64,000 nt of DNA. Origin: Linum tenue (lineage: Eukaryota > Streptophyta > Magnoliopsida > Malpighiales > Linaceae). The notes under the pieces were generated by a model, which searched no databases, was not told the origin of the DNA, and saw nothing but the letters and a program-made list of their open reading frames with translations. Position numbers and translations under genes: made by a program. Positions within the stretch are counted from its first letter, which is position 1. Every line of letters begins with the position of its first letter. Shown here piece after piece: positions 20,211-31,469 of this stretch. The stretch lies in contig CAMGYJ010000007.1 in assembly GCA_946122785.1 (NCBI GenBank), positions 40,759,587-40,823,586 of the forward strand. Reading direction: 5' to 3'.

Positions 20211-21615
20211 TTGAGGGAGGGAATTGAAGAAGGCCTTGGTCACGACCCCTTCGCCAAAACCGTGGTCGAGTACATCAAACAAGGGAAGACTCGACGGTTT
20301 TGGATCAAAGGTGGGTTCATCGTGACTAAGGGGGAGCCAGTGTTCATGCCGCGGTGGGATAATCTACGAAGGGAGATCATGAAAGAGTGTCATGACTAAA
20401 AATGCGTTGGTCACCCCAGCATCGAACGTACACAAGCTCTTGTTGAAGAGGCTTACCATTGGCCTCATATGCAAGACATGGAACTTTACATCAAAGATTT
20501 TCCTTGTCTGCTAGCAAAACAAGATAGAGCAACGGAGTCTGGCAGGCTTGTTGGAGCCATTACCCACTCCACAACGACCTTGGGAAAGTGTTAGCATGAA
20601 TTTTTTCATCGTCCTTCTCAAAGTCTAAGGGTGTGCTTCCATCATGGTCGTCGTCGACAGATTTTCAAAGTACGAAATATTCATCGCGGGGCCCAAAGAT
20701 ATGAATGTAGAGGATGCAGCCCGCTTGTTTTTCAAGCATGTCGTGAAGTATTGGAGTGACTTGTTCAAGATGATGGGCTCCGATCTAAACTTCTCCACGA
20801 GTTTTCATCCTCAAACGGATGGGCAAACCCAGCCGGTCAATGCTTTGGTGGAAGTCTACTTGAGGCATTATGTGAGTGCCAACCAGAAGGATTGGGTGAA
20901 GCTATTGAATGTAGCCCGATTCTCCTGCAACTTACACCGAAGGGAAGCCACGAGCATGAGCCTGTTCGAGTTGGCTACCGGGCCACAATCGTTGACACCT
21001 AATACGGTGATGGCGGGATACAAAGGCAACAGTCCCTCTGCCTACAAGTTTGCACGAGGATGGCATGAGAAGATGGAGCTGGCTAAGTCTTATCTCGTTC
21101 GAGCAATAAATAAGATGAAGAAGTGTGCATATAAGAAGCGGTGTCACTTGGAATCCGATGAGGGAGACTTGGTGATGGTGAAGCTCTTCCCTCATCGATT
21201 CAAGAACCTAAAAAATGTGCACAAGAGGTTGCTACGACGATATGAAGGACCATATCCTATTCTAAAGAGGATTGACACAGTGGCGTACAAAGTTGAATTG
21301 CCAACGCACTTGGAGATTCACCCTGTCTTCCATGTTAGTCAATTGAAGCCTTATCATGAAGACGAGGAAGATGGGATGAGGAAGAGGGCACCAACTCTCG
21401 TCACCACAAAACATGAGCACGAAGTGGAGGAGGGCATGGCTCATCGTGTTGTGCCTAGGCGTGGCGTTCACCCAAGCTATGTGGAGTACCTTGTCAAGTG
21501 GAAGGGGCGTCTAGAAAGAGACATCACTTGGGAAAAGGAGCTTTCGCTATGGCGTCACAAAGACTTGATCGCGGCATTTCATGTGGAGTCTGCGATGAGG
21601 GCATCGCGCGTTTGA
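20211..21615 (+). pseudogene. chromovirus integrase with chromodomain, broken
   Basis: The N-terminal zinc-binding part (20399-20530) is degraded. The frame 20644-21615 contains MVVVDRFSKYEIF (first catalytic Asp), then VKYW joined directly to SDLFKMMGSDLNFSTSFHPQ. The segment that normally carries the second catalytic Asp is missing. After FHPQTDGQTQPVNALVEVYL come the C-terminal region and a chromodomain (about 21410-21600: PSYVEYLVKWKGRLERDITW, tolerably conserved). The stop is directly before the polypurine tract. Confidence 0.85.
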
Positions 21616-21626
21616 GTGGGGGATAA

Positions 21627-22002
21627 TGTAACAAGGAAGATTCTAGAATGGTGTAGGTATATGCATGCATCTCTAGATTCATGTTCCAATGTATACACAT
21701 CCCCCTCATTTATTACTATTCATGTCCGAGTGCTCATGCATTCACCTTATTTACTATCATTCATGTATGGGGGGACTTCTAGGTTCGTTCATTTATGACG
21801 ACCACATACATTGTACTTAGTGGAGAGGATGCCTATATAAGTTCCCCTCTCCCTCATTTTTCATTCATCCAGAAATAGAGAGGTTTCCGTCTATAGAGTT
21901 CCTCCACAATTGTGAGTTTGAGTGATTGCAAGCTAGGCTGACTTAGCGCTCTAACGAGACTTGAGTGCTAAGTGCCGCATAGCCAAGAGTTAGTCCGTGA
22001 CA
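21627..22002 (+). repeat. chromovirus 3' LTR, 376 bp
   Basis: TGTAACAAGG...CCGTGACA, preceded by the polypurine tract GAGTGGGGGATAA (21614-21626). A TATA-like CCTATATAAG lies at about 21831. Its last 157 bp match the 5' remnant. Confidence 0.9.
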
Positions 22003-22590
22003 GTAGTCTTTGGTGGTTTTTGGTACAAGATGGCCAAGATTGATATCCAGAATAGATTTGGAGTAAAGCGCAAGCGTGTAGATGCAAGAAGACACACGAC
22101 AACCCAAGCCGTTTATCTATCCAGTGTGACCCAAAAGAGTTGAGTTTTGGACTAGAAGCCCAAGAGTCCGTAAGAGATGTGCATACCATATTTCAACCCA
22201 TTATGACTACGTGATGACCACAATGTCTGAAGACCTTCTCCAACCCCGCCACAACTCTACAAGTTTTTTCTTGCTTTACAATCTAAGGAAAAGAAGTTCA
22301 AAGTCGAATATGAAGTAAAAAAATCCTTGTACATCATACATATTCTTCGTACTTTAGACTTAGGGGGCTTAAAATAAATAAGGGATTTGTAAAGGCATAC
22401 GGAATTCCAAAGGTCAAAAGTATATCCATTAACCGGTGAACTGCGACATATTCCATGATATGAAAATTTAGTAGTTTAGCCTCATATGAGATAACAGGAG
22501 CAACCATGTGGTGCACTCTCTTTAAACATCCCATGTTGTTTAGGGGGTAGAACATATGTGTATTCAGACTTTTGTTTAGTAATAATATGT
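22003..22590. other. unannotated stretch
   Basis: AT-rich with no recognised gene or element end. Confidence 0.5.
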
Positions 22591-22720
22591 AGAACTTGAG
22601 TTCACTCTTATGATTCATCACTCTTGGTCGATTACCTCGGCTAGTCATGCATGGTAGAACTTGAGTTCACTCTTATGATTCATCACTCTTGGTCGATTAC
22701 CTCAGCTAGTCATGCATGGT
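22591..22720. repeat. 65-bp tandem duplication
   Basis: Two adjacent 65-bp copies (22591-22655 and 22656-22720), starting AGAACTTGAGTTCACTCTTA, differ at about one base (CGGC/CAGC), so the duplication is recent. Confidence 0.9.
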
Positions 22721-22937
22721 AGATGTGTAACTGCGAACACATGATAGTCTATATTCGAAGACCTAATGCATCACAAATGAGATCCCCACAGATATATGTC
22801 TAGATTCCTTATGAAATCCAAGATCGTCATAGCTTGCTGCACACAACAGATTTGAAATGAAATGTTGGGAGTTCGTTGGAGGTGGCTCGAAAAGACTTTA
22901 TCTCTATGGTGTTCATGAACTTGATCAATAGAACACA

Positions 22938-25099
22938 CACTACAACAAATTCGGCTTATTAGGACAAAAAAATTATTTTGTCATTTTCTGTTTGTCACAA
23001 TAGGTACGGTGATATGACTAAAATGATATATGTCATATTTGGTTTGCCTAATGTGACAAAATTAAAATTGGTCAGAATAAGTCGTCATTTAAAGTGAGTA
23101 ATGTGACAAATTTATCGTGTCGCAATTAATTTTGTCAAAATAGGCGTCCCATATCGAGATGTAAGAGACTCAACAGTGACAATTTCCTGTTGTCAGAATA
23201 TTTTGTCATTTAAAGTGAGTAATGTGACAAATATTTTGTTTCACAATTAAGTTTATCAAAATAGGCATCCCATATAGGGATGTAAGAGACACAAAAGTGA
23301 CAAATTATATCGTCAGAGTAGCGTTTGTCATATTATGCCTTCCTGAATTGTTTAAATGACAAAGTATTTTATTACAATAGATATCAATAGTTCCACGACG
23401 AGCTGACAAAAGGGCATGTTCGTCATAATATAGTTGTTTCGGCTTTGGTCTGTAAATGTTAACATAAAAAGTATATATTCAATTATTTAAAAATAAATAA
23501 ATATCTATATAATATTTAAGTTACAATTTAATTCATGAAATACGGATGTTAAATGTGTTATACAAATATAATACATGCTTTATACGACCACAGGTATATA
23601 AACATCTCTTAAACTCTAGCAAAAAAACCCTAACCATTTTCCTCTTAACATCTCTGCCGCTCGGCCTCTCACTTCTCTCGATTCTCTCTTCATTTTCTCT
23701 AGAAAAAAGCAAACTTCTATCTATTCTTTCCTTCTCTACTTCTCTTCGATCTATTCTTTCCATCCCCTTTTCAGATCGAGCAAAGATACTTCCCCCCTCT
23801 CCATCTCTTCTAAAAAAAAGACTCAATCTGCCTCTTTGATTTCTCAATCTAACCTAATCTCCCTCCCTTCTCTTCATTCAAAGATGAAACTAAAGAGAGA
23901 CGAAAGGGCGGCGGCATCGAAGGGCACGACGGCGATGAATGCCGACAGAGATGGCAATGACGATGTCAGTGCATTGAAGGTCAATCAACCTCACCTCTCC
24001 CTATCGTTCTCTCTACTTGGAAGATTTAAAAAAAAATCGAAATCTGAAACCCTAGCTTTCTCGATCTGTCGCTGCCTCTTTGCGATAAACAAAAATCAAA
24101 ATCCCCTTTCCCCTCTCTAGATCTAGCTTCGCCTTTTCTCTGTTTGGTTATGACGAGGAGGAAGAAGAAAGGAACACGAGGCCGACGGAGCAGACTGACG
24201 CCGATGATGCTGGCTACAGAGGTAAGGTTAATGCATCTATTTATTCTCGGTACTTGTTTTGGGGGTGTTTTAGGTTTCTAATCGTTTTATTTTGTGTTCT
24301 GGGTTTTTTGGTGGAGGTTTCATACGAGGAGAGGAAAGTTGGAAAAGGAATCGTTGGCGACAATACTGGCCAGTAACAGCGGTGGGTAAAATCGGCCATT
24401 CCTCTAGTCCCTCCTCTAGACCAGAGACGACGAGCTAGAGCGAGGTTCAAGATCTAAATCCTCGATGACAGTGACCGGGAAGCCAATCCCAACATCCTCG
24501 ATCTAGTCTTTCCCTTATTTGTCTGTGTTCAATAGATTGGAGGCTGTAATGTAATTTGCCACTGCTCTTGTTAATTGTTGTACGAGAGTGGCAGGTTAGA
24601 CTGCTATGGAAATGGTTGTAATGTTTAGGGTTTTTGGTAATCTTTCCATTATCAGGTTCTAATGCAGAAAACAATTTCGGATTATGAAATTTTGGAAGCA
24701 AAAATATATTAATTATTATATTCAGCTATGACAAAATAATGTTGTCACAATACACACTTGTGACAGCTGCAGTCGTGACAATATACAGTTATGACAAAAT
24801 ATAGTCATGTAATGTGACGAACAATTCTCCCCAAATCACCAGATTATGACAATCGTAATGACAAAATATGTCGTCATAACATCTCTGTTTGTCACAATAG
24901 ATTACCCAAAACCTCAGCTATACTGAAATCAAATGTGACAACCTTGTTTTAAATTTTTGTCACATTTGACCTATCTTGACGGCGATAAAATGACAAACAT
25001 TTGTGACAACACCTTTTGTCATATTATACCTAATATGACAAAATCAGTATCTAATATGACAAAATTGCTTCGTCATAATAGGCCGAATTTGTTGTAGTG
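22938..25099. mobile_element. non-autonomous CACTA (En/Spm-type) element, 2162 bp
   Basis: Terminal inverted repeats CACTACAACAAATTCGGC at both ends, with a 3-bp duplication ACA (22935-22937 and 25100-25102). Subterminal regions (22960-23450 and 24720-25090) are full of short repeats in both orientations (GTGACAAA, TTTGTCAC, TGTCATAAT), as in CACTA elements. No transposase. The middle (about 23600-24500) looks like a copied gene 5' region: a CT-rich leader, an ATG at 23884 followed by KLKRDERAAASKGTTAMNAD, and intron-like T-rich segments with GGTAAG. Confidence 0.9.
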
Positions 25100-25102
25100 A
25101 CA

Positions 25103-26001
25103 ATAGATTGGCTCCTCTATCTCTAAGAGAATGATCTACTTGTACTTCCCTATACTCTCTCGCATAGTCTCATCGACTCCTAATTGGCAAAAGAGAGTCC
25201 AAGATAGGCATTTGCTTTTGCCTGTCGAATAGTCTCAGATCTGAGTATAACTTCCCACATGTTGAGTGGGGATGACATCGAAGAAGGGGTGCTCAACCAG
25301 TGCTACTTGAAGTGTTGGCCTTTTATATCGAACACCTCGTTGTTACTGTTGTTGAACTTGAGGTTGCTCATGTTGTATTTTGTCGTTGGGACTCCTATAG
25401 ATTTTCACAATAGAGGATTTGATTATCTTCTTAGAGGTTTAGGGAATCATTTGAGAAGGTTTTTCGTTAGGCATTAATGGAATGAAACTTCCTTCACCCT
25501 TAGTATCAAAGTTGTGGGTTTCCTCTTCTTCGACCTAACTCATATAACCCTTGGCAAGGAGCACCTGTACTATGTTGAATGGATATGTAAATCTCATTTC
25601 TAGTTTGAGATTTGATGCATGGCCATTGGTTAGCTAGCTTGTGCTCTATTACTAGGCAAGGTTGCTTAATTGAGTAAACGAACTAATAGTATGGATTTTG
25701 TAAATTTTGGATTTGATTTGACAAAAGTAAGCTAGTGAATAAAGGAAGTGATTACTAGTAAAATGTGAAAAGATTTGATACTTGATTTATATCAATGAAT
25801 AAAAAATTGAACCAAATTATACTACAAGAGAAATTTGGTTGGTACCTTGTACTTGCAAACCCAATCTTAGACTACTATAACATAGATTGACATTAAAGTA
25901 TAGCAGTGACCCTTTACTAAGGTTGTATTCCACGGGAACCGGCCATCCCTTTCAACTAACAACCTTCAAATTGCTATAAAACTTACTAATGTTGTCCACC
26001 T
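25103..26001. other. unannotated stretch
   Basis: No gene or element end recognised. Ends at the SINE duplication. Confidence 0.5.
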
Positions 26002-26011
26002 AACTTAGCTC

Positions 26012-26263
26012 TTTTTTTTTTATTACCCAGGAATCTCAACCCCACATGCCACTTTGTGGCAGCGTTGTCTACTAAACCTGGGGAGTACCTGCATCAGCAA
26101 CATTTCAAGGCCTAGCATCCGATACTAGGAGGAGACTTCGTCTCCAGCACTCTCGGTGCCTCCGGGAACACCAAGTGGTGTAGCGGGGTTCAAACCTGAG
26201 ACCTCACACTTCTCAAGCCCGAAAGACCACACTCCCGACCAACTCGGCTGTGTTACCTTCGGC
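26012..26263 (-). mobile_element. tRNA-derived SINE, full length (252 bp)
   Basis: Perfect 10-bp duplication AACTTAGCTC (26002-26011 and 26264-26273). On the minus strand: box A ACAGCCGAGTTGGTCGGGAG, box B AGGTTTGAACCCC, body TTGGTGTTCCCGGAGGCACC, and tail GATTCCTGGGTAATA followed by A8-9. It is the same family as the split SINE at 3875/13324, with a longer middle. Confidence 0.92.
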
Positions 26264-26273
26264 AACTTAGCTC

Positions 26274-26887
26274 ATTTATAATTGTTTCATTTATAGTAAT
26301 TAAGGTGCAACAATCTATAAAGAGGTAATTGGATTAATGGTAATGCACCCAATTTCCCTGCTAGCTGTGGTGACCAACTTAATGATAATGCAATTGACCA
26401 TCATAGCTAGAGATATGTACGGTACTTGTAAATTAGGGCAAGTCCAGAATCACACAACTAAGTAATTCAACAATTATTCAATTACCTAGTTGAGTAGTTG
26501 TTATACTTGATTTCAGCGCTAATTTTGACCTAATTGGATAGCCAACTTCATAAATCAAGCTTTAAATCATCACCCACACACAAATTAAGGCATGGGCAAG
26601 CATTTAAACTCAATTATATATGTAGACTTAATAGACTAGAAACTCAACAGATCGTCCATTACAATTCACAATTCTCTAAATCTAGATTAGGGGTTTCTTA
26701 CCCCCAAGATATATGTGTGGAGCTTGATCCACCAGTTAGCCATTAATAATGTTGGGCAAGTGATCATAAAAACTTAGAATATAAACTTTTCGTCACATGT
26801 ACAAAATGAGCTCTTCCAGATCGAAGATGCTATTCATTATGTTCGAATCCACCCATCCAATTCACTCATCTATGTGGGTGGATATAT
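26274..26887. other. unannotated stretch between SINE and hAT element
   Basis: AT-rich. The open frames at 26534-26746 and 26797-27012 have no recognised domain, and the latter runs into the hAT element. Confidence 0.45.
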
Positions 26888-26895
26888 GGTGGGTC

Positions 26896-27469
26896 CAGTG
26901 GCGGATACATGCATGGTTAGGGGTGTCCCGGGACACCCCTAAAATTTGGAAACACGATTATTCAACCTATGATAGTAATTTGCGTATGAGAAAAAAAATA
27001 TTTAAGTGGTAGTGGGACACCTTTAAAATTTGGGAAAATGATTATCCAATCTCCCGTAGTAGTTTGAGTATTGGTATAAATAATATTTAAGTAGTAGTTT
27101 ATGTGATTTAAATTTGGGACACTGCCACTATTAGTTAATATATTTTCAATTACGCTACAACTCATTTGTTATTGTGTTTTAGATCCAAATATAATAGTAA
27201 AATATTATTCTTATCTCAAATTATTTTCAAAACCTAACGATTAAACTCAATTACGGGATATCCTAGTCTAGTAAGATATGTCGAGAGATATTTGTTGAGC
27301 AGTATAAACACCGAATGCATTTTATCATTTGATGAAACACGTCTGAACTTTTAATGAAACTTTATTAGTTAGATATTTTCATATTTAATAATTATTTAAT
27401 TTAATTCTAATATTTAATATAATTTTTTATAGAGGACACCCCTACGTAGAATTTCTGGATCCGCCACTG
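26896..27469. mobile_element. non-autonomous hAT-type element, 574 bp
   Basis: Ends CAGTGGCGGATAC and GGATCCGCCACTG form a terminal inverted repeat of the common plant hAT form. Flanking 8-bp repeats GGTGGGTC (26888-26895) and GATGGGTC (27470-27477) match at 7 of 8. AGGGGTGTCC / GGACACCCCT subterminal repeats lie at both ends. AT-rich interior without coding capacity. Confidence 0.88.
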
Positions 27470-27477
27470 GATGGGTC

Positions 27478-27879
27478 ATCTTTTACCCAATTCATTCTTG
27501 TATGGTTGAGTGGATTTAAGTGACGAAAATTGCCCGAACCATCGGATAACCATCCTAATGGGAAGTGCCCTTATCAAATGAACCAAAATGGATATTCGTT
27601 TTATGTATTCATTAAATAGATAAAGCTAACGGATCCAACGGGACGCAATCAAACCTACAAAACACACATACATGTGCATAATAAATGAAGGAGATGGATC
27701 CATGCTTCTCCTGTACAGAACAAAACCCAAATATCTATATGACAAAGTTGTTTGGCAGAAACACCCCAAAATAGATAGAGCAAACCCAAAGTAACATTGG
27801 ACACCAAAAAGAGTAATGAAGACACTAATTATATGAAACCCTAAAAATTGGGTGGTATAACTGAATTAATTAATAATCA
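27478..27879. other. 3' flank of the bHLH gene
   Basis: AT-rich, presumably including the 3' untranslated region of the minus-strand bHLH gene. No other feature seen. Confidence 0.5.
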
Positions 27880-29824
27880 CTAATTGGGTGAAGAACAGAG
27901 GTAAGTAAGCATCTCAGCTGCTGCCTGTTTGAATATCTCTGCAACAACATTTTCCTGATCATCTGCTCCCAAAACATGGTCACGGCCACCTCCATTATTC
28001 TCCTGCTTAATTACAAATCATGTTGGTTTAATTAATTAGTAATTGGCAACCAAAAGAAAAGATTTCAGATAAAAACTCATGAAGTTCATTACAAAAGAAT
28101 TAATAAAGTTTGTCTACTTCACCCTTCATAAGTTACCATCCTTTCGCCCCTCTGTTTACAGTTAACACTTTTTCTTTCTTAAATCTTAACTTTCCACCTC
28201 TAGTGTCAGAGTGAAACTAATTCAACGATTAGAGAGAAGAGAAGAGCGGTAATTTATGTAAGAAAATTTAACTAATTAACTTGTAACAGATAAAAAAAAG
28301 GTTCATCAATCAGTTAGCATTAAGCTAGGCATGCAGCATTAATTATGTGTACAACATAAAAAAGCACACTCACCAACTCACATCTTCTGTAATGGAAGGC
28401 ATGCAAATAGCTAACCGCTAAAGGAAATTACATACGAAAGTCTCGTGTTCATATTTTCCAACGACTCGAATTAACTTTTTTTTTTATCATGAATTAGCTC
28501 TTAAATTCATATTAGCTGTACTTTGCCAGCTGAGTATGAGGTCTTATGCAACACTGTTCAACAATTCTTGTCACCAACAGTTGTTTTTTGTATAAAGTTG
28601 TAGACTGAAATAATTTAGTATAAACTAAATGGAAAAAATAAAGTTCAATTACATATAAATGCACTCACAGAACGATTATGACGCGCTTGAATCATGAGCA
28701 GCCGCCGATCAGAATTGGAAGAGACATGAGCCGAGAGAACCTCGATGCCATGCTTCTCCAGCACATAGCAGGCGGCGGTGAAGATGGTGCCGCTGGCGGC
28801 TGGCGGCGGCGGGGAGCAGATGTTGAACTGTGCCTCGTCGCCGCAGATGTTAAGGACAAGGTTGGTGGAGGTCCAAGTATGGAACACCGCGGCTGCATTA
28901 TTGCCACAACAATTAGCGGCACTAACATTGTTGTCACACATCATCATCATCATGTCGTCGTCGCCAGCCGTGGTTGCCGGCGGCTGTTGGAGCTTTTGCA
29001 GCTTCTGTCGCTGAAGCTTGTGAAGGGTTTGCTGTAAGGTTTTGATGTAGCTCACTGCTTCGTCCACTATGCTGGATTTGTCAGCCTGTCAGACTCAAAA
29101 TTCAACTAGTTGCATGTGATATGGGATTTTTAAGACCCAAGTAACAAGGGTAATGCGTAGCAATAGGGTAGCTCATTTGGTGGCTAGAAAGACTCTGACA
29201 TTGTATCCGATTATGAGTCGTTTCTTTGATTTTCAGATCTGGCTGAACTCCAGGATGTAACTATCTTTTTTTGAATCAATATAAGATTACATTTTGTTAA
29301 AAAAAACATGTACACGACATGTAATGCTAAAAAAAGAAACGAACTTTTGTATGTTTCATTTATTGGTCCAATTTGGGTGACAAAGATGAATGAATGAATG
29401 AACAACAAAATGTACACGATAAGTGGTAATGAATTAATTATAGGTATACCTTAGGGGGAAGTTGAGGGAGCAAGGAATGAAGGTTGGCGAACATGTTCCT
29501 CATCTTCTTCCTCCTTTCCCGCTCTGTCCAAATGTGCACCCCATGGTCTGATTCGCAGATGGGTTTTCCTTCTTTGCATTTGGGTCCCTTTCCTTTGCCG
29601 GTTTTCTTCGCCTCTCCCCTCTCTCGCTTCTTGCCGATGGTGGCGGCGGTACCTTTTTTGGTTTCTGTGTTGGTCATTGGCAGAATCGGGGTAGTAGTTT
29701 TCTCGGATAATTTCTCTTGATCATCAGTACTATGGCTAGGAGCACGACTTGGATTCGTGGAAACCCACTTTTGATTCCCCCAGAGGAGATCAGCACCCTC
29801 GGCGGTCGCTACTTGTATCGACAT
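27880..29824 (-). CDS. ZOU: bHLH transcription factor, bHLH95/ZHOUPI-like, three exons
   Basis: Coding exons on the minus strand: 29824-29450, 29085-28669 and 28002-27880 (375+417+123 nt, 304 residues). The splice sites are GTATAC...ACAG and GTGAGT...GCAG. Exon 1 ends in the bHLH domain ([20 protein letters not shown]), with the basic-region His, Glu and Arg used for E-box contact. Helix 2 continues in exon 2 ([20 protein letters not shown]). A Q/K-rich linker and an ACT-like C-terminal domain follow ([40 protein letters not shown], then in exon 3 [15 protein letters not shown]). Length and domain order fit Arabidopsis bHLH95/ZHOUPI (RGE1), which acts in the endosperm nucleus with ICE1-type partners in endosperm breakdown and embryo cuticle formation. 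I take it as an ortholog from the sequence around the bHLH. The frame is undamaged, and it is the only host gene seen in the window. Confidence 0.9.
29150..29310 (+). mobile_element. LINE 3'-end fragment inside bHLH intron 1
   Basis: The plus strand at 29160-29260 reads as the end of a LINE RNase H-like domain ([17 protein letters not shown], then [12 protein letters not shown] and stop), followed by the 3' end TTGAATCAATATAAG and an A-run at 29300. It sits in intron 1 of the bHLH gene in antisense orientation to the gene. Confidence 0.65.
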
Positions 29825-30067
29825 GTATGGACTGAAACAATCAAGAAGGGTTTTTTTTTTTGGTGGAGGATGAAGAGTTGGAGGAGGCGCGGCGGAGAAG
29901 AAGTGAAGAAAGAGGTGTTTATTAAAAGGCTAGAGAAGGAAAGAGGGTGAAGGAAAGAGAACGAAAAAGAAAGAGGAAGAGAGCCAAAATACAATCATAA
30001 GGGGAGCCAAGCCGTTACTACAGCAGGTCCAGGTGGAGGTGGAGCTTGAGAACAAACGAAACGAAAG

Positions 30068-30082
30068 ATAGATATATAGAGA
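30068..30082 (-). promoter_or_regulatory. TATA box of the bHLH gene
   Basis: Minus-strand TCTATATATCTATC about 245 bp upstream of the start codon at 29824, followed by a CT-rich leader. Chosen by motif and position. Confidence 0.55.
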
Positions 30083-30245
30083 TATGGGATAAGCAAGCTG
30101 AGTTCATTCAAGCTAAGGCACCTATATCTTTTCCTTTTGAGTCTTTTCCCCAAATACAGTAATAATTAAATTTTTTTAAAAAATACAACACTTATAATTT
30201 CCCCCCCCAAAATACTTAAGTTTGGAGTGGTTCGAGTTCAATGGA

Positions 30246-31110
30246 CTCGAATCACTAGTCGGATCGAGTTAGAGAGCCTCGATCGACTTTCTGAGGTAGT
30301 GGATTGAGTCTGATGGCCTCGATCCACTGTGTTGAAATTTTCAATAGTCTTAACTTTGTGCTCGGTTATCCGATCATAATGAAATTTTGTTTGATTCAGC
30401 ATAACTTTTCGAGTACTACAACTTTTAACATAGAAATATTTTCACAATGTATGTGTAAATGTAAAAAGTAAAGCTAACCTTATTCTCAAAACCCCTTATA
30501 TCCAAAAAGATTTCTTATTTTGAAAATTTCTTCCTTAGTAAAAGTGGTAGTATTCAAAAACTTATGCAAAATAAAAAAAATTCACTACAATAGGATTATG
30601 GAGCACAAAGTTATGATCGTTTAAAGTTTGAAAAAATCGGAAAAATGTCATTTGCTACTCCAAACAACCAATTTTTTAATTTTTGCCAAACTTTGGACGA
30701 TCATAACTTTGTGCTCCGTAGTCCGATATTCGCAAAGTTTGTTTTGATTTTGCATAAATTTATTAGTCCTACAACTTTTACTAGGATGAAATTTTCAAAA
30801 TAGGAAATCTTTTTGGATATAAGGGGTTTTGAGAATAAGATTAGATTTACTTTTCACTTCTAAACACATTCTGAAAATATTTCTATGAAAAAAGTTGTAG
30901 TACTCGAAAAGTTATGCGGAATAAAACATTTTGTCACTATGACCGGATAACTGAACACAAAGTTAAGGCTACTGGAAATTTCAACGCAGTGGTTCGAGTT
31001 CAATGGACTCGATCCACTACCTCAGGTAGTGAACCGAGGCCATCAGACTCGATCCACAACCTTAGAAAGTCGATCGAGGCTCTCTAACTTGATCCCACTA
31101 GTGGTTCGAG
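30246..31110. repeat. foldback element with ~400-bp arms upstream of the bHLH gene
   Basis: Left arm about 30246-30655 and right arm about 30680-31110 are inverted copies. Outer ends are CTCGAATCACTAGTCGGATC versus the complement of GATCCCACTAGTGGTTCGAG. Shared internal blocks include AACCCCTTATATCCAAAAAG and ATGATCGT..AAAGTTTG near the loop. The right arm has about 45 extra bases. No terminal duplication is evident, so it may be a MULE-type or MITE-derived hairpin. It lies from about 165 bp upstream of the gene's TATA box outward. Confidence 0.85.
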
Positions 31111-31469
31111 TGTTAGACATATAATTAGTAGAATCATAATAATTAATAATGTTAGTTAAATAGGGTTAGGCGGCTAACGTAGGCCAATTAGGTTAGGATT
31201 AGTTTATTAGGGTTTTGATTCCCTATAAATATGTACTTTGGGTTTACGTCATAATCATTCAAGAAGAATATTAAGAAGAATCTCCTAAATCGTAGTTTAT
31301 CTTCTCAGCTTCTAATTTCTATCCTCTCCTAATCCAAGGCCTCGACCGATTCCCAATTCTATTCTTTCTCATCTAAATCCCTAATCTCAACCCTATATCC
31401 CTATTCGTTACGAGTAGTTACGGGTGCCGAAGATCGGTATCGAGAATCCCTAACAAGAGGGTTCTTTCA
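31111..31469 (+). repeat. LTR (359 bp) with adjacent primer-binding site
   Basis: TGTTAGACAT...TTCTTTCA, with a TATA box CCCTATAAATATG at about 31222, followed at 31471 by TGGTATCAGAGC (initiator-Met primer-binding site). Its left end coincides with the end of the foldback arm. I found no second LTR copy in the window. Confidence 0.8.

Larger units (their letters stand above)
16880..22002 (+). mobile_element. decayed chromodomain Ty3/gypsy element (Galadriel-like?)
   Basis: The order is truncated 5' LTR (16880-17036), initiator-Met primer-binding site, gag, protease, reverse transcriptase, RNase H, integrase with chromodomain, polypurine tract and complete 3' LTR (21627-22002). Stops and frameshifts interrupt every domain. 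The gag motif FGGSRNARELENFLWSLDQY and the chromodomain place it among plant chromoviruses. Galadriel-type is my best guess, not proven. I found no target duplication because the 5' end is lost. Confidence 0.9.

Noticed and set aside
23836..24120. 94-codon frame inside the CACTA element as an active gene
   Set aside because: Kept only as part of a possible captured fragment. No recognisable domain and no complete gene structure.
26170..26263. tRNA-like box A and box B resembling a tRNA gene
   Set aside because: Part of a SINE with body, A-tail and target duplication. No complete cloverleaf gene.
28678..29037. 119-codon plus-strand frame
   Set aside because: Opposite-strand shadow of bHLH exon 2, whose splice sites and domain are convincing.
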